Below are positions 22,800 to 33,350 of a stretch of 64,000 nt of DNA, piece by piece. Each line of letters begins with the position of its first letter. Position 1 is the stretch's first letter. Location: the NCBI GenBank assembly GCA_023512835.1, contig CM042092.1, positions 47,582,400-47,646,399 on the forward strand. The letters are read 5' to 3'. A program made the position numbers and the translations under genes. Source of the stretch: Taxillus chinensis (taxonomy: Eukaryota > Streptophyta > Magnoliopsida > Santalales > Loranthaceae). Under the pieces are notes generated by a model. The model was not told the origin of the DNA and did not search any database. It saw only the letters and a list, made by a program, of their open reading frames with translations.

Positions 22800-24528
22800 T
22801 GTAGATGAAAGTTGAAGGGCGGAGAGGGAAGGCGAGGTCTTAGGGATTGAAGGAGCAACGAGAGTTTTAGGGATTTGAAAAGGGTAACACTCGTGCTTCG
22901 CAAGGAATGACCAGAATATATAAGACCGAGTCCGTAAATGTCGGCGGGTCTAGGAATGTGGCGAGTGAAACAGTAGACCGCTTGACAAGCTGATGTCATG
23001 AGTCTTGATATTGGTGTGCCTCCGAATTAAAAGATGACGTGGAGACGGCATGACCAAGTAAGGGTAATAGCGTGTTTGCCTTTCGGGGAAGTGTGAGCAT
23101 CCGAGACATGCATTTAATGAATCATCATGATTCCTCCTCAAAAGCACGCGATATATAATAAGACATGGAGTATCGCAATTTGACAATGCCAAGAGTCCGG
23201 AGGAATGAGCCGGCAATCATCCGGAATTAATGATAGTCGAGTGACAAGTACCGGATGAAAAGTAGACCGTGTCCGTAGTAACGAGTGCGGTTAAAGAGAA
23301 GTAGATTCCTTTGCTTGTCGATAAGTCGAAGAGAAGAGAAGTACCACAACACTTCAAATCCAAGACTATGGGTGGATTTATCGATAAGAGTGCAAAGAAA
23401 CTACGAACCTGCAGCTTCACAAAAATAAGCTAAAAGGACAAAAGCTTAACGAGGCAAGGATTAGTACGGATAGGAGAAAATTGGCGGTAAAAAGCTATAT
23501 AATCCGAACTAATGAGTAGTAGAACTTATGCATTACAAAGAATGAAATAGACATATACATACTAGAGAATGATCAATGTGGTTGAATCGGGGCATATGTC
23601 GGATAATAAATACACAAGTTCATATAGGTTAACATAGCGAAACCGTCTGCTAAGCGACGTAGCTAAGATTAATTAAAAATCATATGATTTGACCAAACTA
23701 GGATTCATGAGTGAAAAATGAGGAAGTGGACACATGTCAAAAGCAAGCGGTTGATTATCCGATTAAAATGCATGGTTGAAGAAAAAAATACATCCAAGCA
23801 TGCCGCGATTCTATTTCAACAATGCATGTCCAGTCAGATCCGGAAGTAAAGGATCAGAGGAGGGAGTATCTGAGACATATTAGGGGGATATTATTGAGGT
23901 AATAGATGAAGCTTAAGCTCCCCCGTAGATCATTCGATCCTCTCAATGAAAGGCTCCCCCTCGAATAGATAGCCAGGGAAAGAGGTCATGAGACATATAC
24001 GGGGGTATTACTTGAATAATTTATAAAGCATTTTCTCCCCCGTTGATTGTGCAATCCTCTCGGTAGACCTTTCCGGCTTAAAGAAATTCAGCACGGTCTA
24101 TCCTTTTAGGAAACTATACTTGAAGTGATCGGACTACGATTGTGTATTCATCCACCAGGCATTCCGAGCTAACCCATTTCATTTCTTTAACAATACATGT
24201 TAATAGAGTAATCTAAATGAGCAGGCATTTGTCATGTGGTGATCAGTGGAAATTAAGATCATGAAACCAGAATGAGGTTAATCATATAAACTTTAATCAT
24301 GTTTGCTTAAGCGACTTGATCGGGAAACGCAAGCATCCTCCCAATTATGAAGTTGTTATCAATATCGAAGCATGAAGCATATTAGACGGTAAGTATGATC
24401 ATCATAAAGATCAGTATGTATTTACTACTTATCGATAAAAGCACAATGCATGTTAAGAAAACAACTACGATGGATAACGGTGAGAAGCTATGCCAGAAAA
24501 GTCAAGCATACCTAATTTGAGAAAAAGT
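22800..24528 (-). other. Copia-A spacer between RNase H and the env-like zone
   Basis: I see no gene. The stretch is AT-rich. Two related segments with CTCCCC(G/C) and ATCCTCTC occur near 23920-23960 and 24020-24065, hinting at a local duplication. Confidence 0.4.
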
Positions 24529-25136
24529 TCAGAAAATTTTACATCGAGGTAGGGGCTTTGTAAGTATATCCGTGATTGATCTTGATAGCAACATGTTCCA
24601 GGGATATGTGCTTTTTAAGAACATGATCGCGAATGAAATGATGTCGACCTCAATATGTTTTGTCTTTGGATACATGGCGGGATTATTGCTGATAGCAATA
24701 GCACTGGTATTGTCACGGTAGAGTGGAACAGATGTCATGTTGAAGCCGTAGTCGATAAGTTGACTCTGCGTCCGGAGAAGCTATGCGCGACAACTCCAAG
24801 TAGCTATATATTCCGCTTCGGCGAGTAGATGTTGATACGGAATTCGCTTCTTCTTGAACCAAGAGATCAATCTGTTTCCAAGGAATTGGCATGTACCACT
24901 TGGTGCTTTTCTGTCTATGCGACACCCGGCAAAATCAGCATCAAAATATTCGGATAAGGCGAAGTTGGACTCTTGTGGGTACCGAGTCCCAAATTAATTG
25001 TCCCTTTGAGATACCTTAATATCCGTTTTACATGAAGCATATGTGACTCTTTGGGATTCGCTTGATATCTTGCGCAGATGCAAGTTGCAAACATTATGTC
25101 CGGGCGACTTGCTTGTAAGATCCGACAAGGATCCAA
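24529..25136 (-). pseudogene. Copia-A RNase H
   Basis: Pieces in different frames include LYRDNTSAIAISNNPAMYP and TKHIEVDI, followed by SITDILTKPLP near the C-terminus. These are the typical last blocks of a Copia RNase H, which removes the RNA template. Upstream pieces 24713-25136 are broken by frameshifts. Confidence 0.8.
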
Positions 25137-26123
25137 TCATCCCTCTGTGCTCGGTCACATTCACTGATTTTCCATCAACATCCGGGTCTAACTTGGCATT
25201 GGCCGGCATTGGAGTTTTGACGGGAGATGAACCTTCCATACCAAACTTCTTGATTAAGTCGCGAGTATACTTAGCTTGGTTTATGAAGGTCCCTTCCTTC
25301 GGTTGTTTGACTTCGATCCCAAGGAAGTAGGACAGTTCTCCCATCATACTCATCTCAAACTTGCCGGTCATCAACTTGGCGAATTCATCACAAAGTTTCG
25401 GATTAGTTGATCCGAAAATGATATCATCCACGTATATCCGTACAATCGAGTATGTCCTTTCTCTTTCCGTAAGAATAGCGTGGTGTCAATCTTCCCTTTT
25501 TGAAAGTTATGAGCAAGTAAGAATTACGAAAGTGTGTCGTACCAGGCTCTTGGAGCTTGCTTCAATCCATACAAAGCTTTCCTTGGTTTGTAAACCGGAT
25601 GTCCGCCTTGGGTTCAATGAAACCTGGAGGTTGTTCAACGTACACCTCCTCTTGAAGATCTCCATTCGGGAATGCACTCTTGACGTCCATTTGATAAACT
25701 ATGAAGTTTTCATATGAAGCATACGCTAGAAACATTCGGATTGCCTTAAGTCTTGCCACCGGAGCAAAGATCTCATCATAGTCTATTCTTTCTTCTTGAC
25801 GATATCCTTTGGCTACCGGTCGGCTTTGTTCGGATTACAATTCCATCCGTATCAAGCTTGTTTTGGAACACCCATTTAACTCCTATGACTTCTTGGGACT
25901 TAGGCCTTGGTACTAGAGTCCACACATTATTTCTCTTAAATTGATTCAACTCTTCTTGCATGGCTTCTATCCAATTCGAATCTCGAAGAGCTTTATCCAC
26001 CACCTTTGGTTCTATTTGAGATAGAAAACACCGGTAAAAACACATGTTGGAGGTGGCTGCTCTTGTTCTTACACCAACGGTAGGATCACCAATCACTTGA
26101 TCGAGGGATGATTTTGGGTCCAT
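24994..26123 (-). pseudogene. Copia-A reverse transcriptase
   Basis: Successive segments show [19 protein letters not shown] and VIGVKWVFQNKLD (26123-25776), [20 protein letters not shown] and EQPPGF (25759-25562), then the active-site YVDD (plus-strand 25423-25434) with DDIIFGS and MGELSYFLGIEVKQ (25431-24994). At least three frame changes separate them. In the motif normally read AFLNGDL, Leu is replaced by Pro. The catalytic aspartates remain. Confidence 0.9.
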
Positions 26124-26456
26124 CTATAATTCTATGCATGTGATGGTTGATCTTGAATAATTTCAAGCTCTGCCGGGTTAGGTGGTTCGGGTGTATCTGT
26201 TGGTTGAGCTTCTTCCGGCCCAGATGTTTCCGTATTAGAAGGTATGATAGAGCTAGGTGGTTCTTTAATAGTGTTTCTTTCGGTGTTAAGCTGGTCCGGA
26301 CGGACTTGAAGGTGCTCCGGAATTTTGGATATCCGTAGGAGTATGTCCGGAGCTTAACGGTAGTCCTAAGTCTGAATCATCCGTAGCATCATCCATATAA
26401 TTTCTTTGTGCTTCGCTGATGCCACGTGGTTGGTCGAGAATGTGTATCAAGAACAT

Positions 26457-27186
26457 TCATAAACTTGAGTAATCGATGTTGCTTTGTCGGGACTGCACAT
26501 TAGAACTTGAAGAAGCAACTTTTGACCAATCAAGATTAGCTTCATCAAAAGTCACATGGATAGATTCTTCAACTTTAAAAAGTTTTCTATTGAAGACCCG
26601 ATAAGCCTTGCTATGTAATGAGTACCCGACAAAAATCCCATCATCGGATTTTTGGTTCAAATTTATTCCGGGTTTCTTTGCCATTTATCAATATATAGCA
26701 AGTACACCCAAAAGCTACGAAATGTGAAATTGAAGGCTTTCGTCCTCTCCACATCTCATAGGGTGTTTTCATGGTAGATTTATTTATTAGAGTTCCGTTT
26801 CGAACATAGCGGGGCGGTGGACACGGCTTCGTCCCATAGGCTAAGAGGAAGCGTTGCCCCTGCTAACATAGATCTGCCGGCCTCGACTAAAGTACGATTC
26901 TTGCGCTCGGCTACCCCATTTTGTTGTGGAGTTTTGGGCATAGAGAAGTCATGTTGAATGCCCTGTTCGGAACAATATGATCTCATATATGAAAAATCAA
27001 ATTCCGTACCATGATCACTCCGATGCACTTTATGCTCGGTCCTTGTGAGTTGCTTATCCGATTGAAAAGATCTACAAGATGCTCAAAAGTTTGATCCTTT
27101 GATTTCGGGAACATCACCCATGTGTATCCGGTGAAATCATCAATAACCACAAGGGTATATCTCGCACCTGACCAGCGAAGGAACAA
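26457..27186 (-). pseudogene. Copia-A integrase
   Basis: Core segments are YTLVVIDDFTGYTWVMF (27186-26983), then RSDHGTEFDF and PQQNGVAERKNRTLVEAGRS (27028-26780), which carry the second Asp and the Glu of the DDE triad. The C-terminal part (DDGIFVGYSLHSKAYRVFN, 26684-26457) precedes RT. Frameshifts separate the three parts. Confidence 0.88.
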
Positions 27187-27699
27187 AAATAGGACCCCGA
27201 GAGGTCCATATGAAGAAGTTGCAGAGGAAGCGATTATTGAATTAAGCGGTTTGCTCTTAAAGCTATGTTTGAGTCCGTTTGCCGAGTTGGCATTCTCGAC
27301 GAGAGAGTGTCTCTGGAGTATTTGAGTTTAGGTAGACCGGTGACAAGATCAAGTGATCTTGCTTAGACGGTGTCTTAAAGTTTAAATGTGCGCATCGCTT
27401 GTGCCGTAACCAACTATCTTCATACGAAGCTTTAGTGAGGAAGCATACGGTCGGAAGAATTATTTCTTAAGACCATTGAGTATATGTCCCCATCTCTTGA
27501 TCCGGATAACTTTACATCTCCAGGATAAGTTATCCCTTTCTTGTACGGGTGTTGGACATAAAGGAAACAATAAATCCTTTGTCACATAAATTACGACACT
27601 TAGCAAATTATGCTTCAAACCTTCGACTAGTGCAACTCTAGTGATTGATACATGGCCGTTAGTTAAAGTGCCATACCCGACAGTCTTACCTTTGCTTTG

Positions 27700-27800
27700 T
27701 TGTCACCATATGAAACGGATGGACCTCGTTTTTCATTAACTTCTACGAGCGAGTCGATCACCCGTCATATGTCCGGAGCATCCACTATCGAGGATCCACT
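27700..27800 (-). pseudogene. Copia-A protease active-site remnant
   Basis: In element sense WILDSGCSGHMTGDRLARRS is readable, with the codons for the active-site Asp-Ser-Gly at plus-strand 27782-27798, followed directly by a TAA. This is the aspartic protease that cleaves the polyprotein. Confidence 0.78.
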
Positions 27801-28089
27801 TGCTTTGATTGATCTTTAACTTCAAGTGATCCGGCGGTGTATTCCAGAGACACTCTGAAAGACAACGGTTTACACTTTTGGTGCCCAAACTTGTTTCGGG
27901 CGGTTAGAAAGAATAGCAATAATGTCAACGATTCCGGATTTGACTTTGCTAGGACTTTTAGCTCTCCAAGTTGACTTTAATTTGTTAGGTTCAGGTTGCT
28001 TCTTTTATTTGGGTTATCTTAAGAGAGACACTCCTTTAAGGTTTAGCTTTTGTTTTGCTCGTAGAACCCTTTTTATTGAGCTGATCTTT

Positions 28090-30170
28090 ATTGGTACGAA
28101 TTTGATTACAAAGCCGGTTATCGGATAAACTCCAACATTCATAGTGATAATGACCTATTTCCCTATAGATGGAACAGACACTATAATGCGGAGTACAAAC
28201 AGGGGATACGAGTCTCTTAGATTTTACTGGACTTTCTACTGTGTTCCCTGTGGCCTAATCCATTGCGTTTGGGTGACGCGCTCTTGGCCCTAGATGCGTC
28301 GGCCTTAGCCTTTCCTTTCTTTTTGGGTGCTACGATTTTGGCTTTAGCTACGACGGCCTTCCCTTCATCATTAGTTACGGGTCTTCTTGCTTTGGGAAGT
28401 GCGATGTGACCTCGACTCCATGATCATAAACTATGGTGCCACCTGAAATGAAACCATCCAACGGTTTAGACGTCTTAACGGGATATAAGTTGGTTAGTTT
28501 TGGAGTGAAATCCGGAGGAAACTCGGTAGCTTGAGCATTGGAGGTTGATGATTCGAACCTAGGCTAGGTTTGACTCAAACATTATCCAGGATCGAGTCCT
28601 AAATAAAGAGGCTATTTCCCCGGATTTAAGCCACTTCGATTTATTTCCTTTTCTGTTGTAGTTCATTCTCGAGTCTTTTTACAATAACTTTTAGGCCTGA
28701 GAGATTGATATTTAGCATATGATTTTCAACCCTTAGATCGTGATACCAAGCTTCTTTTCCTTTGAAATCGGCTATGTCTTTTTCAAGTCTAGCAATAGTA
28801 AATTTAAGACGTTTATTACGACTTTCCATATCTTTGTACATTTGAGTAATTATTAGTCTCTCATTCTTTTTATGATCACGTTCGGTAATAAGAGATTCTA
28901 TTTTACTCATGAGCTCGAGAGATATAAGGTACCTCGGTATTTGCCATGAGACGGACGTTCGGCTTAGGAGTTGGCTCATCATCCGAGGATTCCTCCTCTT
29001 CTTCAGAGCCAGTGATGCACTTTGTCACGAACGCCTTCCTCTTGTTTTTCTTTGTTGTCCGAGGTGGTACGTCGAGGAGTAACCTTGTCACTTTTCTCTG
29101 CCGTCTTAGATTTGGATCTGCATTCCTTGGCCCGGTGACCAGGTTTCCCACAATTAAAGCATTCTTGGGAGCTCGACTCCGATCGTTCCTTCCTTACGGA
29201 TGATGAGGAGCCTCTTCGAATCCTTTTCTACTTTTTGAAAGAATCGTTCAAAGGATTTAACAATAAGAGCTATTTCCTCTTCTGCGTCTGAGTCGGAATT
29301 CTCGACTTATCCGTATCATCCTCTTGATGATTCTTTGGAGCATTCCGTAGTTTTGAAGGCTACCCCTTTTTCTTTCCGAGCTATTTTCTCATCACGGTCG
29401 GTGTATCTAAATCTGACCTCATGAGTCCAAAGCTCTCCGTATATTTCTTCAAGGGCGATAAACGGCCGATTTTTGTCGGCTTGCATCCGGAGGCTGCTTG
29501 GAGTAGTAGCGATCCGGCAAGGATCGAAAGAACTTGTCATTGATTTGAGGCTAAGTGTAGTGTTTATTGACGGTTTTTAGCTCTAGAATGAGCTTGCCGA
29601 ATCTCCGATAGATACTCTCAAGGGATTCGCAATGTTTGTGATTGAAACTCTCAAAGTTACGTACGAGAGCACATATCACGTTTTGCATCTGGGACTGACT
29701 TCCCTCATAGAGGATTGTCGGTTTATCCCCGAACGGCTTTTGCGACGTGCGGCCCTGGACGTCCATGAAAGCCTCGGAATCCAAAGACGATGTAACGTAA
29801 GCCGAGTCTTTTATTTAGCGCCTTGCCGGGCTCTTTCATCGTTGGTAAGTTCGGCATCCGTCTTTGGCCTTCTAACTCCATGTTCTCCGATAGTCATCGG
29901 AATTGGAATCTCCTGATGAAGACAGAGCCACATGAGATGGTCATGGCATACCGTGAACATCTTCATGCGAGCTTTCCCTTGGGAGAAAAGCTCCGGTGTG
30001 AATTTGGGCGGTTTTGTCGAGTAAAACTAGAACTCCGTGGTTGAGCGGTGGAGGCGGCGGCAAGGTTGAGGTGGGTCGACGTTTTCCTTCTTGCTTCGAT
30101 TCGGGATGGGCTCTTGTGCACCTCCGGAGTTAAGGTGAGTGTTGAATAGCATACTGCTTTCTTCGGACAT
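28090..30170 (-). pseudogene. gag: Copia-A gag
   Basis: The start MSEESSMLFNTHLNSGGAQE lies at 30170 and matches Copia-C gag. Then come a capsid region (YEGSQSQMQNVICALVRNFE, SLESIYRRFGKLILELKTV), an intact CCHC zinc knuckle (CFNCGKPGHRAKEC, about 29150-29110), an acidic linker, a long coiled coil (28982-28641: ELMSKIESLITERDHKK...) and a second knuckle near 28170-28140 (CSIYREIGHYHYEC) in which one Cys has become Tyr. Several frameshifts interrupt the protein. Two knuckles around a coiled coil are typical of SIRE-like gag. Confidence 0.85.
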
Positions 30171-30217
30171 TGCTGAGAGTGAAAGAGTGGGATCTCTACT
30201 TAGAACAAATAGAACTT

Positions 30218-30229
30218 GCTCTGTTACCA
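30218..30229 (-). promoter_or_regulatory. Copia-A primer binding site (mutated)
   Basis: In element sense it reads TGGTAACAGAGC, one base different from the initiator-Met tRNA complement TGGTATCAGAGC seen in Copia-B, C and E. It lies two bases from the 5' LTR end. Confidence 0.88.
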
Positions 30230-30231
30230 CT

Positions 30232-31612
30232 TGATGGTCCCTTAGAGCCTAGAGGAGGGGGGGGTGAATAGGCTCTTATCCAAACTCTCTGTATTCTCTT
30301 ATGACACAAACACTTATCTAGTTAAGTGATAGAATCACTGCGGAAGATAACCAGATAGTGAAAGTATTTTGTTTTATTATCAAAAGATAAATACAACAAA
30401 ATAGAAGCAAGACTCTTTTACACTCTGTTTACAAAAGGATTCACACTCTAGCCTATATTATCTCTTTGAACTCTTGTGCATACACAGTATTGATTCAGGC
30501 TTTTTCCGCACCACCTTTACATATACAAGTATAAATATTTATACAAAAACATTCCTAAAAGACAACCTTGGAACTTGTAGTTCCGGAATGCGTTCAGCAC
30601 TAACTATTCCTCGGTAGTCTCTCTGCCTTGACTGCTGCGGTTTGTGGAGCTCAAGATCTTGGGTTTGAAGAGTATAAGTGCCTTTGTGAGTTCCCAAATA
30701 TAATTAAAGTTGTGTCCACATATCCGGGTGATCCACGTGTAAGATTCTTCAGGTTCTCAACAAGTTTGTCTTACATCGGGACACCACGAGCTGATAATCT
30801 TAAATGCGGTTAAGTTGAAGCAGCATCTTCTTGGTCCGGTGTAATTTTCCATACTCCGTAGCTAATGAAGCACCGAACCTTACTCCGTGTCGAGGGTTGC
30901 TTACTCCGTATCTATTTGAGTCTTGGAATCCTTAGTCCATGTCGGCGCTTCCTTACTCTATGTGAATGAGAAGGTCGGAGTGCTTATTCCGTATCAGCGC
31001 TTCCTTACTCCGTATGTAAGTTCCTTACTCCGTATGTAAGTTCCTTACTCCGTATGTAAGTTTCTTACTCCGCATGAGTGAGTGGTCCGGATTCCTTACT
31101 CCGCATCTAAGTTCCTTACTTCGTGCGAATAAAGACTCGAGTCCTTATTCCGCATCAGTACTTTCTTACTCCGTATGTATGGAAAACTCGGATGCCTTAC
31201 TCCGTGTCTTCTTTACTTTAGTTCACTTGAGTGAATGACTTAACTTTTAGCTTTGTGTTGACTCTTTTACTCCGTGCGACCTTGTAGACCAAGATTCTTA
31301 CTCTGCATCAGTTTGACTTAGTCCATTTGAAGCATTAAGAGCAGATTCCGTAATCCGTAGCTTTTAAGTTCTTAGTCCGCACGAATGTTCCTTATTCCGT
31401 ATGTATTGGTGACTTGGTTATTTACCAAGTGTTTGACGACACTCACTCTTGTTCGGATCAGGATTATGTATCCTGTCCTTAGCTTTGCTCTCACGAGTGT
31501 ATCTCCGAATTAATAACATATCTTCTACAATGATCAAAGAAACACAAAAGATCTCAAATCAAATTACATAGGGCTTTATCAGCATGATCCAAATTCTGGG
31601 CTTGATCCAACA
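30232..31612 (-). mobile_element. Copia-A 5' LTR
   Basis: In element sense it begins at 31612 with TGTTGGATCAAG and ends GGGACCATCA at 30232. It is 1381 bp against 1432 bp for the 3' LTR; much of the difference is a missing stretch in the CTTACTCCG array (about 31030-31090). Confidence 0.95.
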
Positions 31613-31617
31613 TATGG
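31613..31617 (+). repeat. Target-site duplication TATGG, right of Copia-A
   Basis: This is the second copy of TATGG, directly after the Copia-A terminus. Confidence 0.95.
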
Positions 31618-32503
31618 CATTATGGATGGATCAATGACTGAGAAATATGTTGAAAGAGATCAACGGTCCATAGTTGGCTGTTGCGTTAGGGCAACCTAAA
31701 TCCTATAAATTAGATCCAAGGGTTGAGGCTTGTTGGCTGATGCAATCAAGGGCTGAGGTGTGGCTGCTGTGCTAGGGTTATGTGCAACCTTATATGTGTG
31801 ATTTTGCAAAAGAAAAAAAGAGTATGAGAGCAAAACATTTGTTAAAAAAAAGGAGGAAAAAGAAGAGGAGCTAGAGCCTTCCAAAGGTGAAGAGAGAGCA
31901 GAATTTTTGAGGCAGTACTTGATCCTATACTTGAAGAACTTCAAATTCAAGGCTACTACTATGATTCAAAGTATAAACTGCTTAAAAAGAAGTTTTGTGC
32001 GTTTGAAGAACGTCATTACAAGTTCTTTGGAGTTTACCTGAGTATCTTCTTCCTACCTCCTTCAGATAATTTGTTCCGAAGAATCCTTATTTTGATACTT
32101 GTAATTTGTTAGTGATTGTGTTGAGGCATTGCTTTGCTTATCCGTATGCCTATAGGGAGATTAAAGGAAGAATAGATCCTTTCCCTACCTCTAGTGTATT
32201 AGTGTTCAAGCATTAGTAAAATCCGTGTGGTGTGGGTGATACCTATCATACCAAGGACGTAGCCTCTCCACCTCGGAAGGTTAACCTTGTATATCTTGGT
32301 GTTCTTTGTGTTTTTTTTTGGTTTGTGTTTTATGTTGGTGAGGTATTCCGAAATCCGATAAAGAACACATAAGTGAGAAGAAGTGTTTAACTGGATTTAA
32401 CCTTAACCGGTTGCGAGGGTTGAATTAACATTCATAAAAGTTTTTTTTAGAACCACTGATTCACCCCCCCCTCTCAGTGGTGCTCGATCTTGTGGGAACT
32501 TCA
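31618..32503 (+). mobile_element. Copia-F 5' LTR, second part
   Basis: The LTR resumes after Copia-A. It has a TATA-like CCTATAAATTAG at about 31699, a leader region, and near its end the tract TTCACCCCCCCCTCTCAG seen in other Copia LTRs here. It ends with TTCA at 32503, before the primer site. Confidence 0.75.
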
Positions 32504-32505
32504 AT

Positions 32506-32518
32506 TGGTATAAGAGTC
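32506..32518 (+). promoter_or_regulatory. Copia-F primer binding site (degenerate)
   Basis: TGGTATAAGAGTC resembles TGGTATCAGAGC, with a C-to-A change and an extra T. Confidence 0.75.
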
Positions 32519-32590
32519 AGGTTCCTTCGTTTATCCAATTATTGTGTTTTTGCTTGCTGTGTATAGTAGGTGTTTGATAATTTTTCTCAA

Positions 32591-33350
32591 ATGGATCATC
32601 TAAATTCTGTAAACTATAAGGGGTTGCCCATGTTTGATGGGAATAATTATCATGTGTGGAAGGAGAGAATGCTTCCATATTTGATCTCTCTTGGATTGGA
32701 TGTTTTGAGTGCTGTCACAATAGGTTTCACAAGCCTTGAGATTAAAGCGAGATAATACTCAAACAAAAAAGAATAATATTGAGACTGATGGAAAAGCTAG
32801 GAATGCTTTATTGGCTGCCTTATCGGATAAAGAATTTGCAAAAGTAATTGGATGCAAATCTGCCAAAGATATATGGGACAAACTCATAATCATCTATGAA
32901 GGGGATAAGAAGGTCAAGGAAGCAAAGCTGCAAGTATGGAGAGCTAAATTCGAAGACCTCGGGAATGAAAAATGAAGAAACAGGGGATGAATTCTTCACC
33001 AGGGTAAATGAGATTGTCGGCACTATCGAGAGGTTTTGGTGAAGATATGGCGATGCTACGATTGTGAAAAAATTTTTAAGGACATTGCTAGATAAGTTTG
33101 ATCCCAAAGTGTCGGCTCTTGAAGATAGAGACCTGGATAACTTTCGATTGGATGAATCGCATTCCATTCTTATTGCCTATGAGATGAGGAAAGGGCAATC
33201 CTTGAAGAAGACAGTGAAACCTGAGAAAGAGGTTGCTTTCAAGGCAATGAAGAAATTAAAAATTAGAGAAGAACAGGCAGATGCATCAGATTCAAAAGAG
33301 GAGTTGGTCGAGGCAAAGTTTGATAAATTGATGTCTTTGTTATTTAAAAA
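32591..33350 (+). pseudogene. gag: Copia-F gag, N-terminal part
   Basis: The start codon is at 32591 (MDHLNSVNYKGLPMFDGNNY). The product is a Copia gag of the UBN2/DUF4219 class: FDGNNYHVWKERMLPYL, then ALSDKEFAKVIGCKSAKDIW and KLIIIYEGDKKVKEAKLQVW. Frames change near 32750 and 32975. The gene stops at 33350, where Tat-G LTR sequence begins after AAAAA; zinc knuckle and pol are absent. Confidence 0.82.

Larger units (their letters stand above)
18498..31612 (-). mobile_element. Copia-A: complete but decayed SIRE-like Ty1/Copia element
   Basis: This is a 13.1-kb element on the minus strand with both LTRs, a primer site next to the right-hand LTR, a polypurine tract next to the left-hand LTR, and a perfect TATGG duplication. 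The internal order on the minus strand is gag, protease, integrase, reverse transcriptase, RNase H (the Copia order), then a 4.6-kb region before the 3' LTR that may hold an env-like ORF. Gag has two zinc knuckles separated by a coiled-coil region, as in SIRE/Maximus elements. Frames are broken at many points, so it is not autonomous. Confidence 0.95.
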
